Below, in pieces: positions 16,312 to 25,374 of a DNA stretch of 64,000 bases (positions are counted from its first letter, which is position 1; each line of letters opens with the position of its first letter). The notes below the pieces were generated by a model. That model saw only the letters and a list, made by a program, of their open reading frames with translations. It did no database searches and was not told where the DNA came from. The position numbers were made by a program, and so were the translations under genes. This DNA comes from Bradyrhizobium sp. Ash2021 (GTDB lineage Bacteria > Pseudomonadota > Alphaproteobacteria > Rhizobiales > Xanthobacteraceae): contig NZ_CP100604.1 in the NCBI RefSeq assembly GCF_031202265.1, positions 7,794,501 through 7,858,500 on the forward strand. Direction: 5' to 3'.

Positions 16312-18819
16312 CTATTTGTTCAGGCCGGCCGTGGGCGACGCGCCGGGCGGCGTCGGCGCCACCGGAAGTGCCGATACGACAGCCCCGCGGATCATTCGAT
16401 CAATCGCCAGCGGTGAGCTGGTGTCGATCGTTCCCTTGGTCACGAAGTCCACGACGTCGACGGGATACTCCACCGGGTTGTCGGTGTGGATGAAATGCCC
16501 GGTGTCCGGATAGATCTTCAGGATCGGCCGGTTACCTGCATTCGTCATGCGGGTCATGAACGGCGCAATGATATCGCGTCCGAGGTCGGTCAGACCATTG
16601 AAGGCGGTACCCGGAATGAACGGCTCCTTGTCACCGAAGGCGACGAAGATCGGGACCTTGATCTGGGTGAGTCGTTCGTAAAGGTTCTTCGGATCGTCCT
16701 GCTGAAGCTCCGCCACCATGGTGTAGATGTCGAAAATGAAGACGTTGGACCACTGTTCGAGCTCCTTCGGATTACCCATGGTCAGCCCGACGCGCTGGTC
16801 GGTATGAAAATTGGCATACTCGCTGTCGTTCATGAAATAGCCGCTCTTGGAAGCAGCTACGACACCGGTCACTGGATCTCGCTTCTTGAAATAGTAGAAG
16901 TCGCGGATGTTCTGCTCGGAACGGGCGATTTCCGAGGCAAGGATGCCGGTCTGATCCCAGGTCTGCTTCCATTTGTCGAAGTCGCGAGCGAAGGAAGCAT
17001 CGAACAGGGGCAGCTTCTTGTCCTTGGAAATGGCGATCTCGCGCGGATATTCCTCGAGACCGGCGGGCGCCTCGAGCGCCAGCGCTTGCACTGCATCAGG
17101 CCAGGTCAAGGCGTAACCGAGGACCAGCTGGCCGCCGAGCGAGTGGCCCAGATAGACTGCCTTCTTGACGCCGAGCTGGTTGACCACGAGGTCATACACG
17201 ACCTCGCGCATGTCCTGCATGGTGCGAGCCGGGCTCTTGTCGAGATTGCCGGGCCCGGACATACCGTAATGCGGCAGGTCGGGCACGATCACGCGCAGGC
17301 CGCTGCGCAGGGCGTACTGCATGATGTTGCCGTAGTGCCCGCCGAACGCCCCCTTGCCATGGATGATGACCAGAACCTTCGGATTGCTGTCGGTGCCGGC
17401 ATATTCATCCATGTAGCCGATCTGCCAGGACGTGCCGCGACTGTCCTTCGCGGTCGCGTATTTGACCGGATAGGGATAGGTGACGAAATCCTTCCAGAAC
17501 GACTTCTTCGGATCGATGTTCGCGGCCACGCCGGGCACGCGATAGTTCTTGTCCACGAACTGCTGCGCGCGGTCGAGGCTCGCAACGTCGTCCATGAACG
17601 CGACGAACTTCGGATCGTTCTTCCGGTGGTTGACGATCGAGAACACGCCGTAGTGGGCGACCGGGCTTTCCTCGGCAATCAACTGCGCTCCCGGCACGCG
17701 GTCGACCGCGCGCTCGGCCAGCTTGAAGTTCAGCCACAGGTCATTGGTGATGTGCATCACCAAGGTGCGGGCCTGGATGCGGCCGAGATAGGGATTGACG
17801 TTATGGGTCTCGCCGACCCGGTTGCGCCACACGAGATCGACCGCGTCGTAAATCTTGGCGCGATTGGTCACGTTGAGACCGGCCTTCTCGTTCGGCGGAT
17901 CCCAGTAGAAGACTTCCGGCTGCACCGAAGCGAAGCTCTGGGTGGTGCGAAACGCAAAATCATAGCCGGTCAGGCCGAGCACCGACCAGCCGAAGGCAAC
18001 GCCCGGCACGGGATGTTTTTCCTTGGGTAGTTTGTAGTAGTCCCCCTTGGTGGCCTGCCATACCGGATCGGACTCGATTGCGGCGGTCTTCATCTGGAAG
18101 GTCCAGTTGCCGACCGGATCCTCGGCGTCCGATTGCGTCGTACCGCCGATCGGCATCAGCGCGCCCATGAATTCCGGATGCATCACGCCCCAGACATAGG
18201 TCTGCGTGCCGCCCATCGAGACACCGGTGATCAGCGCTGCCCGCGCGACCTTCAGATGATCGCGCAGCATGCGATAGTTCGCCTGCACCATGTCGTAATA
18301 GCTGTACTGCGGAAACTTGATGCCAAGCCCGTCGGATGGCTTGCTGGCGCCCCAGGTCCCGAGCGGATCGACCATGATGACGTAGTAGCGGTCGGTATCG
18401 ATCGGCCTGCCCGAACCGATCACGGGCACGCCGCCCGACAGCGCGGTACCCTTGACCCATTGCTCGTACATGTCAGTGGAATCGCCGGAATAGTACGAGT
18501 TGATGATCACGGCGTTGGTGACTTCGCCTGCCGCGTTGCGGCGCGGCGTGCCGATTGCGATGTAGGCCGTCCGCAGCTTGCCGGCACCGAGCGATTCCAG
18601 GGTCGTTCCACCCTCACCGCCATTTTCCCACTTCGAGGGATCTGCGAGGTCGTACCTGCCGCCGAGGCGGAAGTCCGCGATCTCGTAGGTTTTCTTCAAC
18701 CCGTCGTGCTGCACTTGCGATGAGCGCCGCGTGAACGGCTGTGCGACAGCGAGCGAGGTACCGACCAAAAGCAACAGCAGGGTGATGAAGCAACGCCGCA
18801 TAGCGTGTCTTCCGACCAT
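16312..18819 (-). CDS. Exported tandem alpha/beta hydrolase (two catalytic domains fused)
   Basis: An 835-residue protein, far longer than single hydrolases. A signal peptide (RRCFITLLLLLVGTSLAVA, cleaved before QPF) predicts export. The first domain (about 35-420) resembles homoserine-acetyltransferase-type hydrolases, with Ser201 in TGVSMGGTQ and a His in SPVAHYG. The second (about 450-825) has HGKGAFGGHYGN, Ser560 in LGHSLGGQ and a C-terminal YPDTGHFIH. Both nucleophiles are present, so both domains could be active. AGGAGG precedes the ATG at 18819. A FixK-type box at 18878-18891 would begin a transcript near 18843. Function is unknown; breakdown of an extracytoplasmic ester or polymer is a guess. 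Confidence 0.8.
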   Translation of the reverse strand: MVGRHAMRRCFITLLLLLVGTSLAVAQPFTRRSSQVQHDGLKKTYEIADFRLGGRYDLADPSKWENGGEGGTTLESLGAGKLRTAYIAIGTPRRNAAGEVTNAVIINSYYSGDSTDMYEQWVKGTALSGGVPVIGSGRPIDTDRYYVIMVDPLGTWGASKPSDGLGIKFPQYSYYDMVQANYRMLRDHLKVARAALITGVSMGGTQTYVWGVMHPEFMGALMPIGGTTQSDAEDPVGNWTFQMKTAAIESDPVWQATKGDYYKLPKEKHPVPGVAFGWSVLGLTGYDFAFRTTQSFASVQPEVFYWDPPNEKAGLNVTNRAKIYDAVDLVWRNRVGETHNVNPYLGRIQARTLVMHITNDLWLNFKLAERAVDRVPGAQLIAEESPVAHYGVFSIVNHRKNDPKFVAFMDDVASLDRAQQFVDKNYRVPGVAANIDPKKSFWKDFVTYPYPVKYATAKDSRGTSWQIGYMDEYAGTDSNPKVLVIIHGKGAFGGHYGNIMQYALRSGLRVIVPDLPHYGMSGPGNLDKSPARTMQDMREVVYDLVVNQLGVKKAVYLGHSLGGQLVLGYALTWPDAVQALALEAPAGLEEYPREIAISKDKKLPLFDASFARDFDKWKQTWDQTGILASEIARSEQNIRDFYYFKKRDPVTGVVAASKSGYFMNDSEYANFHTDQRVGLTMGNPKELEQWSNVFIFDIYTMVAELQQDDPKNLYERLTQIKVPIFVAFGDKEPFIPGTAFNGLTDLGRDIIAPFMTRMTNAGNRPILKIYPDTGHFIHTDNPVEYPVDVVDFVTKGTIDTSSPLAIDRMIRGAVVSALPVAPTPPGASPTAGLNK

Positions 18820-18877
18820 GGCGAATTCCTCCTGGCAATCCTTTGGCCGGAGGCTAGGTACGGTGCCGGCCCGACCC

Positions 18878-18891
18878 TTGATCTAACTCAA
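18878..18891. promoter_or_regulatory. FixK/FNR-type box shared by divergent hydrolase genes
   Basis: TTGATCTAACTCAA fits TTGA-N6-TCAA. Its centre is 65.5 bases from the minus-strand start at 18819 and 63.5 bases from the plus-strand start at 18948. Class II transcripts would begin near 18843 and 18926, each with a leader of about 22-24 bases, so one site could serve both genes. Confidence 0.72.
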
Positions 18892-18947
18892 GAGAATCCG
18901 GACGGCGCGAGCAACGATCTGCGAACCAATATCGCTGGACCGCCGGG

Positions 18948-19874
18948 ATGCCTTTCCTCAGCCACGGATCGTACCGAATCCGCTACGAGCTCGACGGTCC
19001 CGCCATCGGCCCCGCGTATGTCCTGGTGAACGGGCTCACGCAATATGCCGAGCTGTGGGCGGCCTATCGCGACGCGCTGGTCGCCAGGCAATTTCGCGTC
19101 GCAACATTCGATCTGCTTGGCCAGGGCACTTCCGACAAGCCGGCGCTGTTCATCAATCAGGACGACCAGGTTGCAGCGCTTGATCTCTTAATCGGCGAGC
19201 TCGGCGACGGCCCTGTCTTTCTCAGCGGGATCAGCTTCGGTGGCCTGATCGCGCTTCGCTATGCCATTACGCATGGCAAACGGCTTTCCGGACTGGTGCC
19301 GATGAGTTGCTTTGCGGAGCTCTCGCCGCAACTCCTTCTGCTCGGCAACGCCATGCGCACCGGGCTGATCCTCGGCGGCACCAGCTATCTGCAGGATCTC
19401 CTGCTGCCGATGAATTTATCGGATCAGTGGCTGAAGCCGTTGCTGGACAAGCTCGACAGCGTGAAGCGCCAGGGTTGGCTGGTCAACGACGTCTACGCCC
19501 TGCAAAACCTGATGGAATCCTTCCTTGATTTCGAGCCGCTGACGCCGCAGCTCGCTTCAATCGGCGTGCCGACCATGATCCTGAACGGCGAGTTCGACTT
19601 TCTGACGCCACGCGCCCTGCACGAAACCCTGCGCGTCCACATTCCCAACAGTTCGCTCGTGATCATTCCACGTGTCTATCACGCCTTCACCCTGGAGAAG
19701 CCGGCTCTGACCGCAGATCTGCTGGCGCGATTCGCCGAAGACGTGCTGGCCGGACGCTGGCAGGGCAACAAGGCCGTCTGGATCGCCCCGGAAGAAGCCG
19801 GCGGCGCGCTTGCTCCGTTTCCAGCCGGCTACGATCATCTACGCGCCATTCCCACGCAGGGAATGAATCCATGA
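18948..19874 (+). CDS. Alpha/beta hydrolase
   Basis: A 308-residue cytoplasmic hydrolase of the 3-oxoadipate-enol-lactonase/lipase type: oxyanion strand VLVNGLTQYAELW, FDLLGQGTSDKP, nucleophile elbow SGISFGG, acid in LNGEFDFLTP and histidine in RVYHAFTLEK. About 30 extra residues follow the histidine. No signal peptide is present. The start follows the FixK-type box at 18878; its ribosome-binding site is weak (GCCGGG). The stop codon overlaps the next start as ATGA, so it is translationally coupled to the unknown protein at 19871. CoA-transferase genes follow, suggesting a role in acyl or hydroxyacyl supply, but the substrate is not evident. Confidence 0.8.
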   Translation: MPFLSHGSYRIRYELDGPAIGPAYVLVNGLTQYAELWAAYRDALVARQFRVATFDLLGQGTSDKPALFINQDDQVAALDLLIGELGDGPVFLSGISFGGLIALRYAITHGKRLSGLVPMSCFAELSPQLLLLGNAMRTGLILGGTSYLQDLLLPMNLSDQWLKPLLDKLDSVKRQGWLVNDVYALQNLMESFLDFEPLTPQLASIGVPTMILNGEFDFLTPRALHETLRVHIPNSSLVIIPRVYHAFTLEKPALTADLLARFAEDVLAGRWQGNKAVWIAPEEAGGALAPFPAGYDHLRAIPTQGMNP

Positions 19875-20473
19875 GCGAATTTTTCGGACCACTGGATTCC
19901 CAATGCCGCGTGCCGCCGCGACAGCAAACGCGCGTCGCTGCGTTCCTGATCTCGGCCCACGGCGCATTGGCGAGGCAGTTCGCGTTCGCCCTGCCGATGA
20001 AGCTCGATTCCGCCTGGCAAACCGAATTGAATGCGCAGCTCTATCGCGAGAGCGAAATCATTTCCCTGCTGCAGCGCGCAACCTCGTGGGTGCCGGACCT
20101 CACCCTGGGCTATATGGCTGCGTCCTGGGAGACGGCATGGTTTCCAGCGCCGATGGAAGGCATCCCGGATCGGAGCTTCGCGGTGGCAGCCGGCCTGGCA
20201 ACGCTTGCGCATGCCGTGCATGCCGGCATCCGGCCGGCCGCGTTGCTCCCGGTGGAAGCCAACGCCGACGATCCCTTTGTGATGGCGCTGCGCCGCATCG
20301 AGTTCGAGAGCGGCCGCCTGCTGCAGGCGCAAATCCTCTTCCTGAAGGGCTCGGAACTCGCGCCGTTTCGTAACACCTTGAGCGCAGCCCTTGAAAGGCG
20401 TCACGCCGGGATTGGCAAGCTATGGGCCGAAGCGCTCGAAGGCGTCGGCATTACTATCCCTCGCGCGGAATAG
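19871..20473 (+). CDS. Uncharacterised protein coupled to the preceding hydrolase
   Basis: A 200-residue protein with no signal peptide or membrane segment. The ATG overlaps the hydrolase stop codon (ATGA), which strongly supports it as a real gene and as a functional partner. Visible features are a tryptophan-rich middle (ATSWVPDLTLGYMAASWETA), a probably helical Ala-rich section and a charged C-terminal helix ending in IGKLWAEALEGVG. I do not recognise a family or catalytic motif. The next FixK-type box starts ten bases after its stop codon, so the transcription unit may end here. It could be a chaperone or specificity partner of the hydrolase; that is speculation. Confidence 0.7.
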   Translation: MSEFFGPLDSQCRVPPRQQTRVAAFLISAHGALARQFAFALPMKLDSAWQTELNAQLYRESEIISLLQRATSWVPDLTLGYMAASWETAWFPAPMEGIPDRSFAVAAGLATLAHAVHAGIRPAALLPVEANADDPFVMALRRIEFESGRLLQAQILFLKGSELAPFRNTLSAALERRHAGIGKLWAEALEGVGITIPRAE

Positions 20474-20482
20474 CGGAAAGCC

Positions 20483-20496
20483 TTGATGCAGATCAA
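20483..20496. promoter_or_regulatory. FixK/FNR-type box before the CoA-transferase genes
   Basis: TTGATGCAGATCAA has two perfect half-sites. A class II start near 20531 would leave a 44-base leader before the ATG at 20575. It lies inside a longer possible reading frame beginning at 20422, which is therefore unlikely to be the true start. Confidence 0.75.
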
Positions 20497-20574
20497 AGGA
20501 GCGCTGCAGGGCTTCATCAACATGTCAGTCACGTCCGCCCTTTCATTGATCGCTTACTGGCTGGAGTTTCAGTC

Positions 20575-21222
20575 ATGAGGGCCGTTTCCGTTGAAGAAGC
20601 CGTTGCGATGATCCCGCCCGGTTCGAGCATCATGGTTGGCGGATTCATGGGTGTCGGAACACCGGAACGCCTGCTCGACGAAGTCGTCAGACAGAGAAAG
20701 ACCGACCTTTCGGTGATCAGCAACGACGCTGCAGTACCCGGGAAAGGCGTTGGCAAGCTGTTCGATGCGACTCTCGTATCGCGCCTGACCGCAACCCACA
20801 TCGGCCTCAATCCTAAGGCGCAGCAGCAGATGCTGGCCAACCAGGTCGCCGTCGATCTCGTACCCCAGGGGACCTTTGTCGAACGCATTCGTGCCGGTGG
20901 TTGCGGTCTCGGAGGGGTGCTCACGCCGACCGGCGTCGGCACCCTGGTTGCCGAAGGCAAGCGCCAGATCGAGGTAGCCGGAACGACATTTCTGCTCGAA
21001 ACCGCGCTGCGGGCGAAGTTCGCCCTGGTTCACGCCTTTCTGGCAGATTACCTCGGCAACCTCACCTACGCGCTGACCGCACGCAACTTCAATCCCATCA
21101 TGGCGATGGCCGCCGACACCGTGATCGTGACGGCGGAACACATCGTGCCTGTGGGCGTCATTGCACCCGACCACGTCATGACCCCGGCGCCGCTCGTCGA
21201 CTACCTCATTACGAACGGGTGA
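20575..21222 (+). CDS. 3-oxoacid/acetate CoA-transferase subunit A (AtoD/ScoA-type)
   Basis: A 215-residue alpha subunit of a family I CoA-transferase, which moves CoA between a short acid such as acetate or succinate and an acyl-CoA such as acetoacetyl-CoA. Diagnostic segments are the glycine-rich IPPGSSIMVGGFMGVGTPE, NDAAVPGKGVGKL and the conserved AFLADYLGNLTYALTARNFNP. The length fits AtoD. The ATG at 20575 is chosen because GGAG precedes it and the FixK box lies upstream. Subunit B follows after three bases, and a MaoC-type hydratase after that. The exact acyl substrate cannot be determined. Confidence 0.88.
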   Translation: MRAVSVEEAVAMIPPGSSIMVGGFMGVGTPERLLDEVVRQRKTDLSVISNDAAVPGKGVGKLFDATLVSRLTATHIGLNPKAQQQMLANQVAVDLVPQGTFVERIRAGGCGLGGVLTPTGVGTLVAEGKRQIEVAGTTFLLETALRAKFALVHAFLADYLGNLTYALTARNFNPIMAMAADTVIVTAEHIVPVGVIAPDHVMTPAPLVDYLITNG

Positions 21223-21225
21223 ACC

Positions 21226-21876
21226 ATGGATGCACAGACAATCATCGCCCGGCGTGTCGCACAGGAGCTCCATACCGGCGACCTTGTAAACCTGGGGATC
21301 GGCATTCCGACGCTGGTCGCCAACTATGTTCCGCCTGAGCTCAAGGTGTTCTTCCAGTCGGAAAACGGATTGATCGGCACCGGACCGATACCGGAACAAG
21401 GGTTGGCTCATCCGCTTCTGACCGATGCGGGCGGCCGACCGATCAGCGCCCTGCCGGGTGCCAGCACCTTCGACAGCGCGATGTCCTTCGGATTGATCCG
21501 CGGCGGCCATGTCGATGTGACCGTCCTGGGCGGCCTGCAGGTCGACGGGCATGGACATCTCGCCAATTGGATGATCCCCGGCAAGATGGTCCCTGGAATG
21601 GGCGGAGCGATGGACCTCGTCAGCGGCGCCAAGCGGGTTATCGTCGCCATGCAGCACGCCGCGAAGGGCAAATCAAAGATCGTCGCCAAATGCACCCTGC
21701 CGCTCACATCGACAAGGCCGGTGAGCCTGGTCGTGACGGACATGGCGGTCATCGCGTTCCTCGACGGTAAGGCGACCCTGCTGGAAACCGCGCCGAGCGT
21801 CAGCATCGCCGAGGTTATGGCCGTAACGGAAGCGGAGCTCGTCATTCCCGACGCCGTCCCCGAAATGAAGATCTGA
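21226..21876 (+). CDS. 3-oxoacid/acetate CoA-transferase subunit B (AtoA/ScoB-type)
   Basis: A 216-residue beta subunit that carries the catalytic glutamate, here in FFQSENGLIGTGP. Other family segments are LVNLGIGIPTLVANYVP at the N-terminus, DVTVLGGLQVDGHGHLANW and GKMVPGMGGAMDLVSGAKRV. The length is typical. It begins three bases after subunit A, so the heterodimer is made from one message. Together with phosphotransacetylase and acetate kinase 2-3 kb away, it could exchange CoA between acetate and C4 acids. Regulation is presumably by the FixK-type box at 20483. Confidence 0.9.
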   Translation: MDAQTIIARRVAQELHTGDLVNLGIGIPTLVANYVPPELKVFFQSENGLIGTGPIPEQGLAHPLLTDAGGRPISALPGASTFDSAMSFGLIRGGHVDVTVLGGLQVDGHGHLANWMIPGKMVPGMGGAMDLVSGAKRVIVAMQHAAKGKSKIVAKCTLPLTSTRPVSLVVTDMAVIAFLDGKATLLETAPSVSIAEVMAVTEAELVIPDAVPEMKI

Positions 21877-21889
21877 CCGGGTAACGCAC

Positions 21890-22348
21890 ATGCGGATATT
21901 CAGCGACTTCAAAGAGATCAAATCCGCCGTCGGCACAGAGATTGGCGCGAGCGACTGGATCGAGGTCTCGCAGGAGCGGATCAACCTCTTCGCCGAAGCG
22001 ACCTGTGACGAGCAGTGGATCCATGTCGACCAGGAGCGCGCGAAGCGGGAGTTGCCCGGCGGCACCACCATCGCCCACGGGCTGTTGTCGCTGGCGCTCG
22101 CGCCGCTCTTCATTCGATCGGTGATCGGTTTGAAGGGCTTGCGCAATACCCTGAACTACGGTGCGGACAGGATACGGTATCTGGCGCCGGTTCCGGCGGG
22201 CTCAAGGCTGCGCGGCCGCGTCACGATATCAGAAGCGGAGGACGTGCCGCCAGATGGCTTGCGCGTAAACTATCATCTCGTGATCGAGATCGAGGGCGGC
22301 AAGCGCCCGGCTTGCGTCGCCGAACTGATCGCCCTGCACTATCGCTAA
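21890..22348 (+). CDS. MaoC/NodN-type enoyl-CoA hydratase
   Basis: A 152-residue hot-dog-fold protein of the MaoC dehydratase family, close in pattern to NodN. It contains the catalytic-type segment FAEATCDEQWIHVDQERAK, with the Asp/His pair of (R)-specific hydratases, followed by the typical TTIAHGLLSLALAP. Known members interconvert (R)-3-hydroxyacyl-CoA and trans-2-enoyl-CoA, as PhaJ does in polyhydroxyalkanoate metabolism. It follows the CoA-transferase by 13 bases and is convergent with the fabI operon. Standalone here, it could supply the hydratase activity that in many proteobacteria is fused to phosphotransacetylase; that link is inference. Confidence 0.85.
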   Translation: MRIFSDFKEIKSAVGTEIGASDWIEVSQERINLFAEATCDEQWIHVDQERAKRELPGGTTIAHGLLSLALAPLFIRSVIGLKGLRNTLNYGADRIRYLAPVPAGSRLRGRVTISEAEDVPPDGLRVNYHLVIEIEGGKRPACVAELIALHYR

Positions 22349-22360
22349 AGCGGTGCGCCG

Positions 22361-22379
22361 GAGCGCGCCAAGCGCGCTC
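22361..22379. terminator. GC-rich hairpin between convergent operons
   Basis: GAGCGCG at 22361-22367 pairs with CGCGCTC at 22373-22379 around a five-base loop, between the MaoC gene and the convergent fabI stop. There is no T-run, so bidirectional termination is only possible, not shown. Confidence 0.35.
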
Positions 22380-23166
22380 AATCGATGATGTGATAGCCGC
22401 CGTCGATGTAGAGGACGCTGCCGGTGATGAGCTTGGCGCCGTCGAGCGCCAGAAACGCGGTTGCTTTACCGACGTCGTCGATGCTGACGAGACTGCGCGC
22501 CGGCGCCTTCGATTGCGCCTTGTCCATCAGCTCGTCGAATTCGGGGATCCCCGACGCCGCGCGCGTGGCGAGCGGCCCGGGCGAGATCGCGTGAACGCGG
22601 ATGCCCTTCGGGCCCAGTTCTGCAGCCACGTACCGTACGGCAGCTTCAAGCGCAGCTTTCGCCACGCCCATCACGTTGTAGTTCTCCACCACCATCTGGC
22701 TGCCATAGTAGGTCATGGTGAATATGGTTCCGCCATTTTTCATCAACGGTTCGGCCAGATGGGCCATCCGCATGAACGACCAGCATGAGACATCCATGGT
22801 CTTGAGAAAGCCGTCACGGCCTACGTCCACCACGCGTCCATGCAGTGCCTCCTTCGGAGAGAACGCGATCGAGTGCAGCAGGAAATCGAGCTGCCCCCAT
22901 TCCTTCCCGATCCGTTCGAACACCTGCTCCGTCTCGCCCTCGACCATGACATCCATCGGCATGAAGATCGGCGCCTCCAATGCCTTTGCGAGCGGCTCGA
23001 CATGCTTTTTAGCGCGATCGTTCAGATAGGTGACGGCGAGATCGGCGCCAAGCGCACGAAAGGCCTTGGCACATCCCCAGGCAATCGATTGATCGTTGGC
23101 GATGCCGACGATCAGGCCCTTCTTGCCCTTCAGCGCGACCTTGGTATCGGGGAATACGGGGATCAT
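22378..23166 (-). CDS. fabI: Enoyl-[acyl-carrier-protein] reductase (NADH), FabI
   Basis: A 262-residue SDR-fold enzyme of the FabI type, reducing trans-2-enoyl thioesters with NADH. It has the nucleotide-binding [19 protein letters not shown], the segment [13 protein letters not shown] and the FabI active site Y-x6-K in [14 protein letters not shown], then [14 protein letters not shown]. The ATG overlaps the stop of the acetate kinase gene (ATGA), so it is translated from the DUF3141-pta-ackA-fabI message. Its presence in a phosphotransacetylase/acetate kinase operon suggests it is a secondary FabI, possibly used to reduce an enoyl-CoA and reoxidise NADH rather than for lipid synthesis. That role is a hypothesis. 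Confidence 0.92.
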   Translation of the reverse strand: MIPVFPDTKVALKGKKGLIVGIANDQSIAWGCAKAFRALGADLAVTYLNDRAKKHVEPLAKALEAPIFMPMDVMVEGETEQVFERIGKEWGQLDFLLHSIAFSPKEALHGRVVDVGRDGFLKTMDVSCWSFMRMAHLAEPLMKNGGTIFTMTYYGSQMVVENYNVMGVAKAALEAAVRYVAAELGPKGIRVHAISPGPLATRAASGIPEFDELMDKAQSKAPARSLVSIDDVGKATAFLALDGAKLITGSVLYIDGGYHIID

Positions 23167-24386
23167 GAAACCCTCTCATGTCTGGCACTGGACGATGGCC
23201 TGTTCAACAGCAGCGCCAATGTATGCTGCGCGATCATCAGTTCCTCGTCGGTCGGTATGACGTAGACCGGAATACGGCTGTCGGAACGCGATATCAGGCG
23301 CGCGTGGCGAGAATTTTCGGCTGGATCGAGCGCAACGCCGAGCCATGCCAGCTGATCGGCGATGCGAGCCCGGATGCCCACCGAGTTTTCCCCGATACCG
23401 GCTGTAAAGACGAAGGAGTCAAGGCCCTGCAACGCAGCCGCCAGCATGCCGGCGTTGAGCCCGATCCGGTAGACGAAATAATCGATCGCCAGTTTCGCCT
23501 TGGGATCCTTGCTCGCCTCCAACTCGCGCATATCGTTACTGACACCGGAGAGGCCTTTCAATCCGCAGTCGCGATAGAGGAAATTCTGCACGTTGGATGC
23601 CGACATTCCCTTTTCGGAGATGAGATAGAGCACGACGCCGGGGTCGATTTGCCCCGGGCGCGTTCCCATGGGAAGTCCGTCGAGGGCGGTGAAGCCCATG
23701 GTGCTCTCGGCGCTGCGTCCTTGCTTCAGCGCGCACATGGAAGCGCCGCTACCGAGATGCGCGACGATCACCCGCCCCTTTGCGGCTTCGGGTGCGATCT
23801 GAGGCAAGGTCTTCGCGATATATTCGTACGAGAGACCGTGAAATCCGTAACGCCGCACGCCTTCGGCATGAAGCTGATGCGGGATCGCATAGTAATCCGC
23901 GACCGCGTCATGCGTACGGTGAAACGCGGTGTCGAAGCAGGCCACCTGCGGAAGAGTCGGAAAATTGGCCAAAAGCGAGCGGATCGGGGCCAGGTTATGC
24001 GGCTGATGAAGCGGGGCCAGCGCGACGAACCGCTCCAGCCTGGCGACGACGCCATGGTCGATCAGCACCGGCCGGTCATAATCTGGACCGCCATGAACGA
24101 CGCGATGTCCGACAGCCATCGGGTTGATGCGAAGCTCGTCCCGCAGCCATGCGCCGGCGATACCCATCGCGGCCGGAATGTCCGGGACCGATTCGATCGG
24201 ATAGGCGCGGTCGGCCAGCGGATCGCTGTCCGCACCACTCGCGCGCAGACGAGGACGGCTGCCAATGCCATCCATCTGGCCCTTGATCAGCCGGCGTAGC
24301 TTCCCCTCTCCCTCAATCGAAAAGACCTGGAACTTGACGCTTGAGGAGCCTGCATTGACGACAAGGATCGTATCCATGGCGATCAC
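23163..24386 (-). CDS. ackA: Acetate/butyrate kinase family protein (AckA)
   Basis: A 407-residue ASKHA-fold kinase that makes ATP from an acyl phosphate, normally acetyl phosphate. It carries the N-terminal [14 protein letters not shown], the phosphate-binding [16 protein letters not shown] with [20 protein letters not shown], and the C-terminal [15 protein letters not shown]. The given start is a GTG overlapping the pta stop (GTGA); an ATG nine bases later at 24377 gives the more usual N-terminus. It overlaps fabI by four bases. Together with the preceding phosphotransacetylase it can conserve one ATP per acyl-CoA. Use of propionyl or butyryl phosphate is possible and cannot be excluded from sequence. 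Confidence 0.93.
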   Translation of the reverse strand: MIAMDTILVVNAGSSSVKFQVFSIEGEGKLRRLIKGQMDGIGSRPRLRASGADSDPLADRAYPIESVPDIPAAMGIAGAWLRDELRINPMAVGHRVVHGGPDYDRPVLIDHGVVARLERFVALAPLHQPHNLAPIRSLLANFPTLPQVACFDTAFHRTHDAVADYYAIPHQLHAEGVRRYGFHGLSYEYIAKTLPQIAPEAAKGRVIVAHLGSGASMCALKQGRSAESTMGFTALDGLPMGTRPGQIDPGVVLYLISEKGMSASNVQNFLYRDCGLKGLSGVSNDMRELEASKDPKAKLAIDYFVYRIGLNAGMLAAALQGLDSFVFTAGIGENSVGIRARIADQLAWLGVALDPAENSRHARLISRSDSRIPVYVIPTDEELMIAQHTLALLLNRPSSSARHERVS

Positions 24387-25345
24387 GCGGCAACTGTTGG
24401 AGCATGCTGACGCCTTGCATGGGCATAGAGCCCCGCCACCGCGCAGGACGCCATCCGTGCGCGCGCCGAGTCAGCGCGCGACGTCAGAACGACGGGTACC
24501 CGGGCGCCGAGCACGATGCCGGCACCATCCGCCTTGGCGAAGTAGGCGAGATTCTTCGCCAGCATATTGCCGGCCTCGAGGTCGGGAACGAGCAGGATCT
24601 GCGCCCGGCCGGCAACCTCAGACTTGATTCCCTTGATCCGTGCGGCCTCCACATCGATCGCATTGTCGAAGGCCAGCGGTCCGTCAAGCATGCCGCCTGT
24701 AATCTGCCCGCGATCGGCCATCTTGCAGAGCGCCGCCGCCTCGATCGTGGATGGGATCTTGGAGGTGACGGTTTCGACCGCCGACAGGATCGCCACACGC
24801 GGCAACTTGCCGAAGCCGGCTTGCGTATAGAGATCGATAGCGTTCTGGATAATGTCCCGCTTGGCATCGAGATCGGGAAAGATGTTGATGGCCGCGTCCG
24901 TGACAAACAGGGTCTCGGCATAGGCCGGCACGTCCATCACGAACACATGGCTGATCCGCCGGGCGGTCCGCAAGCCGCCCACCTTTGCGGTAACGCTCCG
25001 CATCAATTCGTCGGTGTGCAGGCTGCCCTTCATGAGCATTTCGCCCTTGGCAGCGTGAATGAGCTCTACGCCCTTTGCGGCCGCCTCCTCGCTATGCGCT
25101 GCATCGACGATCTCGAAGCCTGAGATATCGAGCCCAAACCGGCTTGCCGTACTCCTGATCTTTGCTTCGGGTCCGACCAGCACCGGCCGGATGATACCGA
25201 CCGCGGCGCTGTCCACGACACCACGCAGCGAGGTTTCGTCGCAGGGGTGCACGACAATCGTCGGCACCGGCGGAACAGCCTTGGCCGCCGCGATCAAGCG
25301 GTCATATTTGCTGGGCGTTCCCGCTTGGCGTGTCTCGGCTGACAT
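24383..25345 (-). CDS. pta: Phosphate acetyl/butyryltransferase
   Basis: A 320-residue protein of the PTA/PTB family, converting acyl-CoA and phosphate to acyl phosphate and CoA. Family segments include [15 protein letters not shown], the central [17 protein letters not shown], and the C-terminal [18 protein letters not shown] with [19 protein letters not shown]. It equals the C-terminal half of the MaoC-Pta fusion proteins of many proteobacteria but lacks the hydratase domain. GGGAGTGAAACG precedes the ATG. It sits between the DUF3141 gene (29-base gap) and ackA (overlap). Whether acetyl- or butyryl-CoA is preferred cannot be decided; the short single-domain form is shared by both enzyme types. 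Confidence 0.9.
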   Translation of the reverse strand: MSAETRQAGTPSKYDRLIAAAKAVPPVPTIVVHPCDETSLRGVVDSAAVGIIRPVLVGPEAKIRSTASRFGLDISGFEIVDAAHSEEAAAKGVELIHAAKGEMLMKGSLHTDELMRSVTAKVGGLRTARRISHVFVMDVPAYAETLFVTDAAINIFPDLDAKRDIIQNAIDLYTQAGFGKLPRVAILSAVETVTSKIPSTIEAAALCKMADRGQITGGMLDGPLAFDNAIDVEAARIKGIKSEVAGRAQILLVPDLEAGNMLAKNLAYFAKADGAGIVLGARVPVVLTSRADSARARMASCAVAGLYAHARRQHAPTVAA

Positions 25346-25374
25346 CGTTTCACTCCCAATCCTTCCAACCGGCG

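Noticed and set aside
16486..18030. 514-codon plus-strand frame opposite the tandem hydrolase gene
   Set aside because: Shadow of the hydrolase reading frame; composition is not protein-like and no family motif is present.
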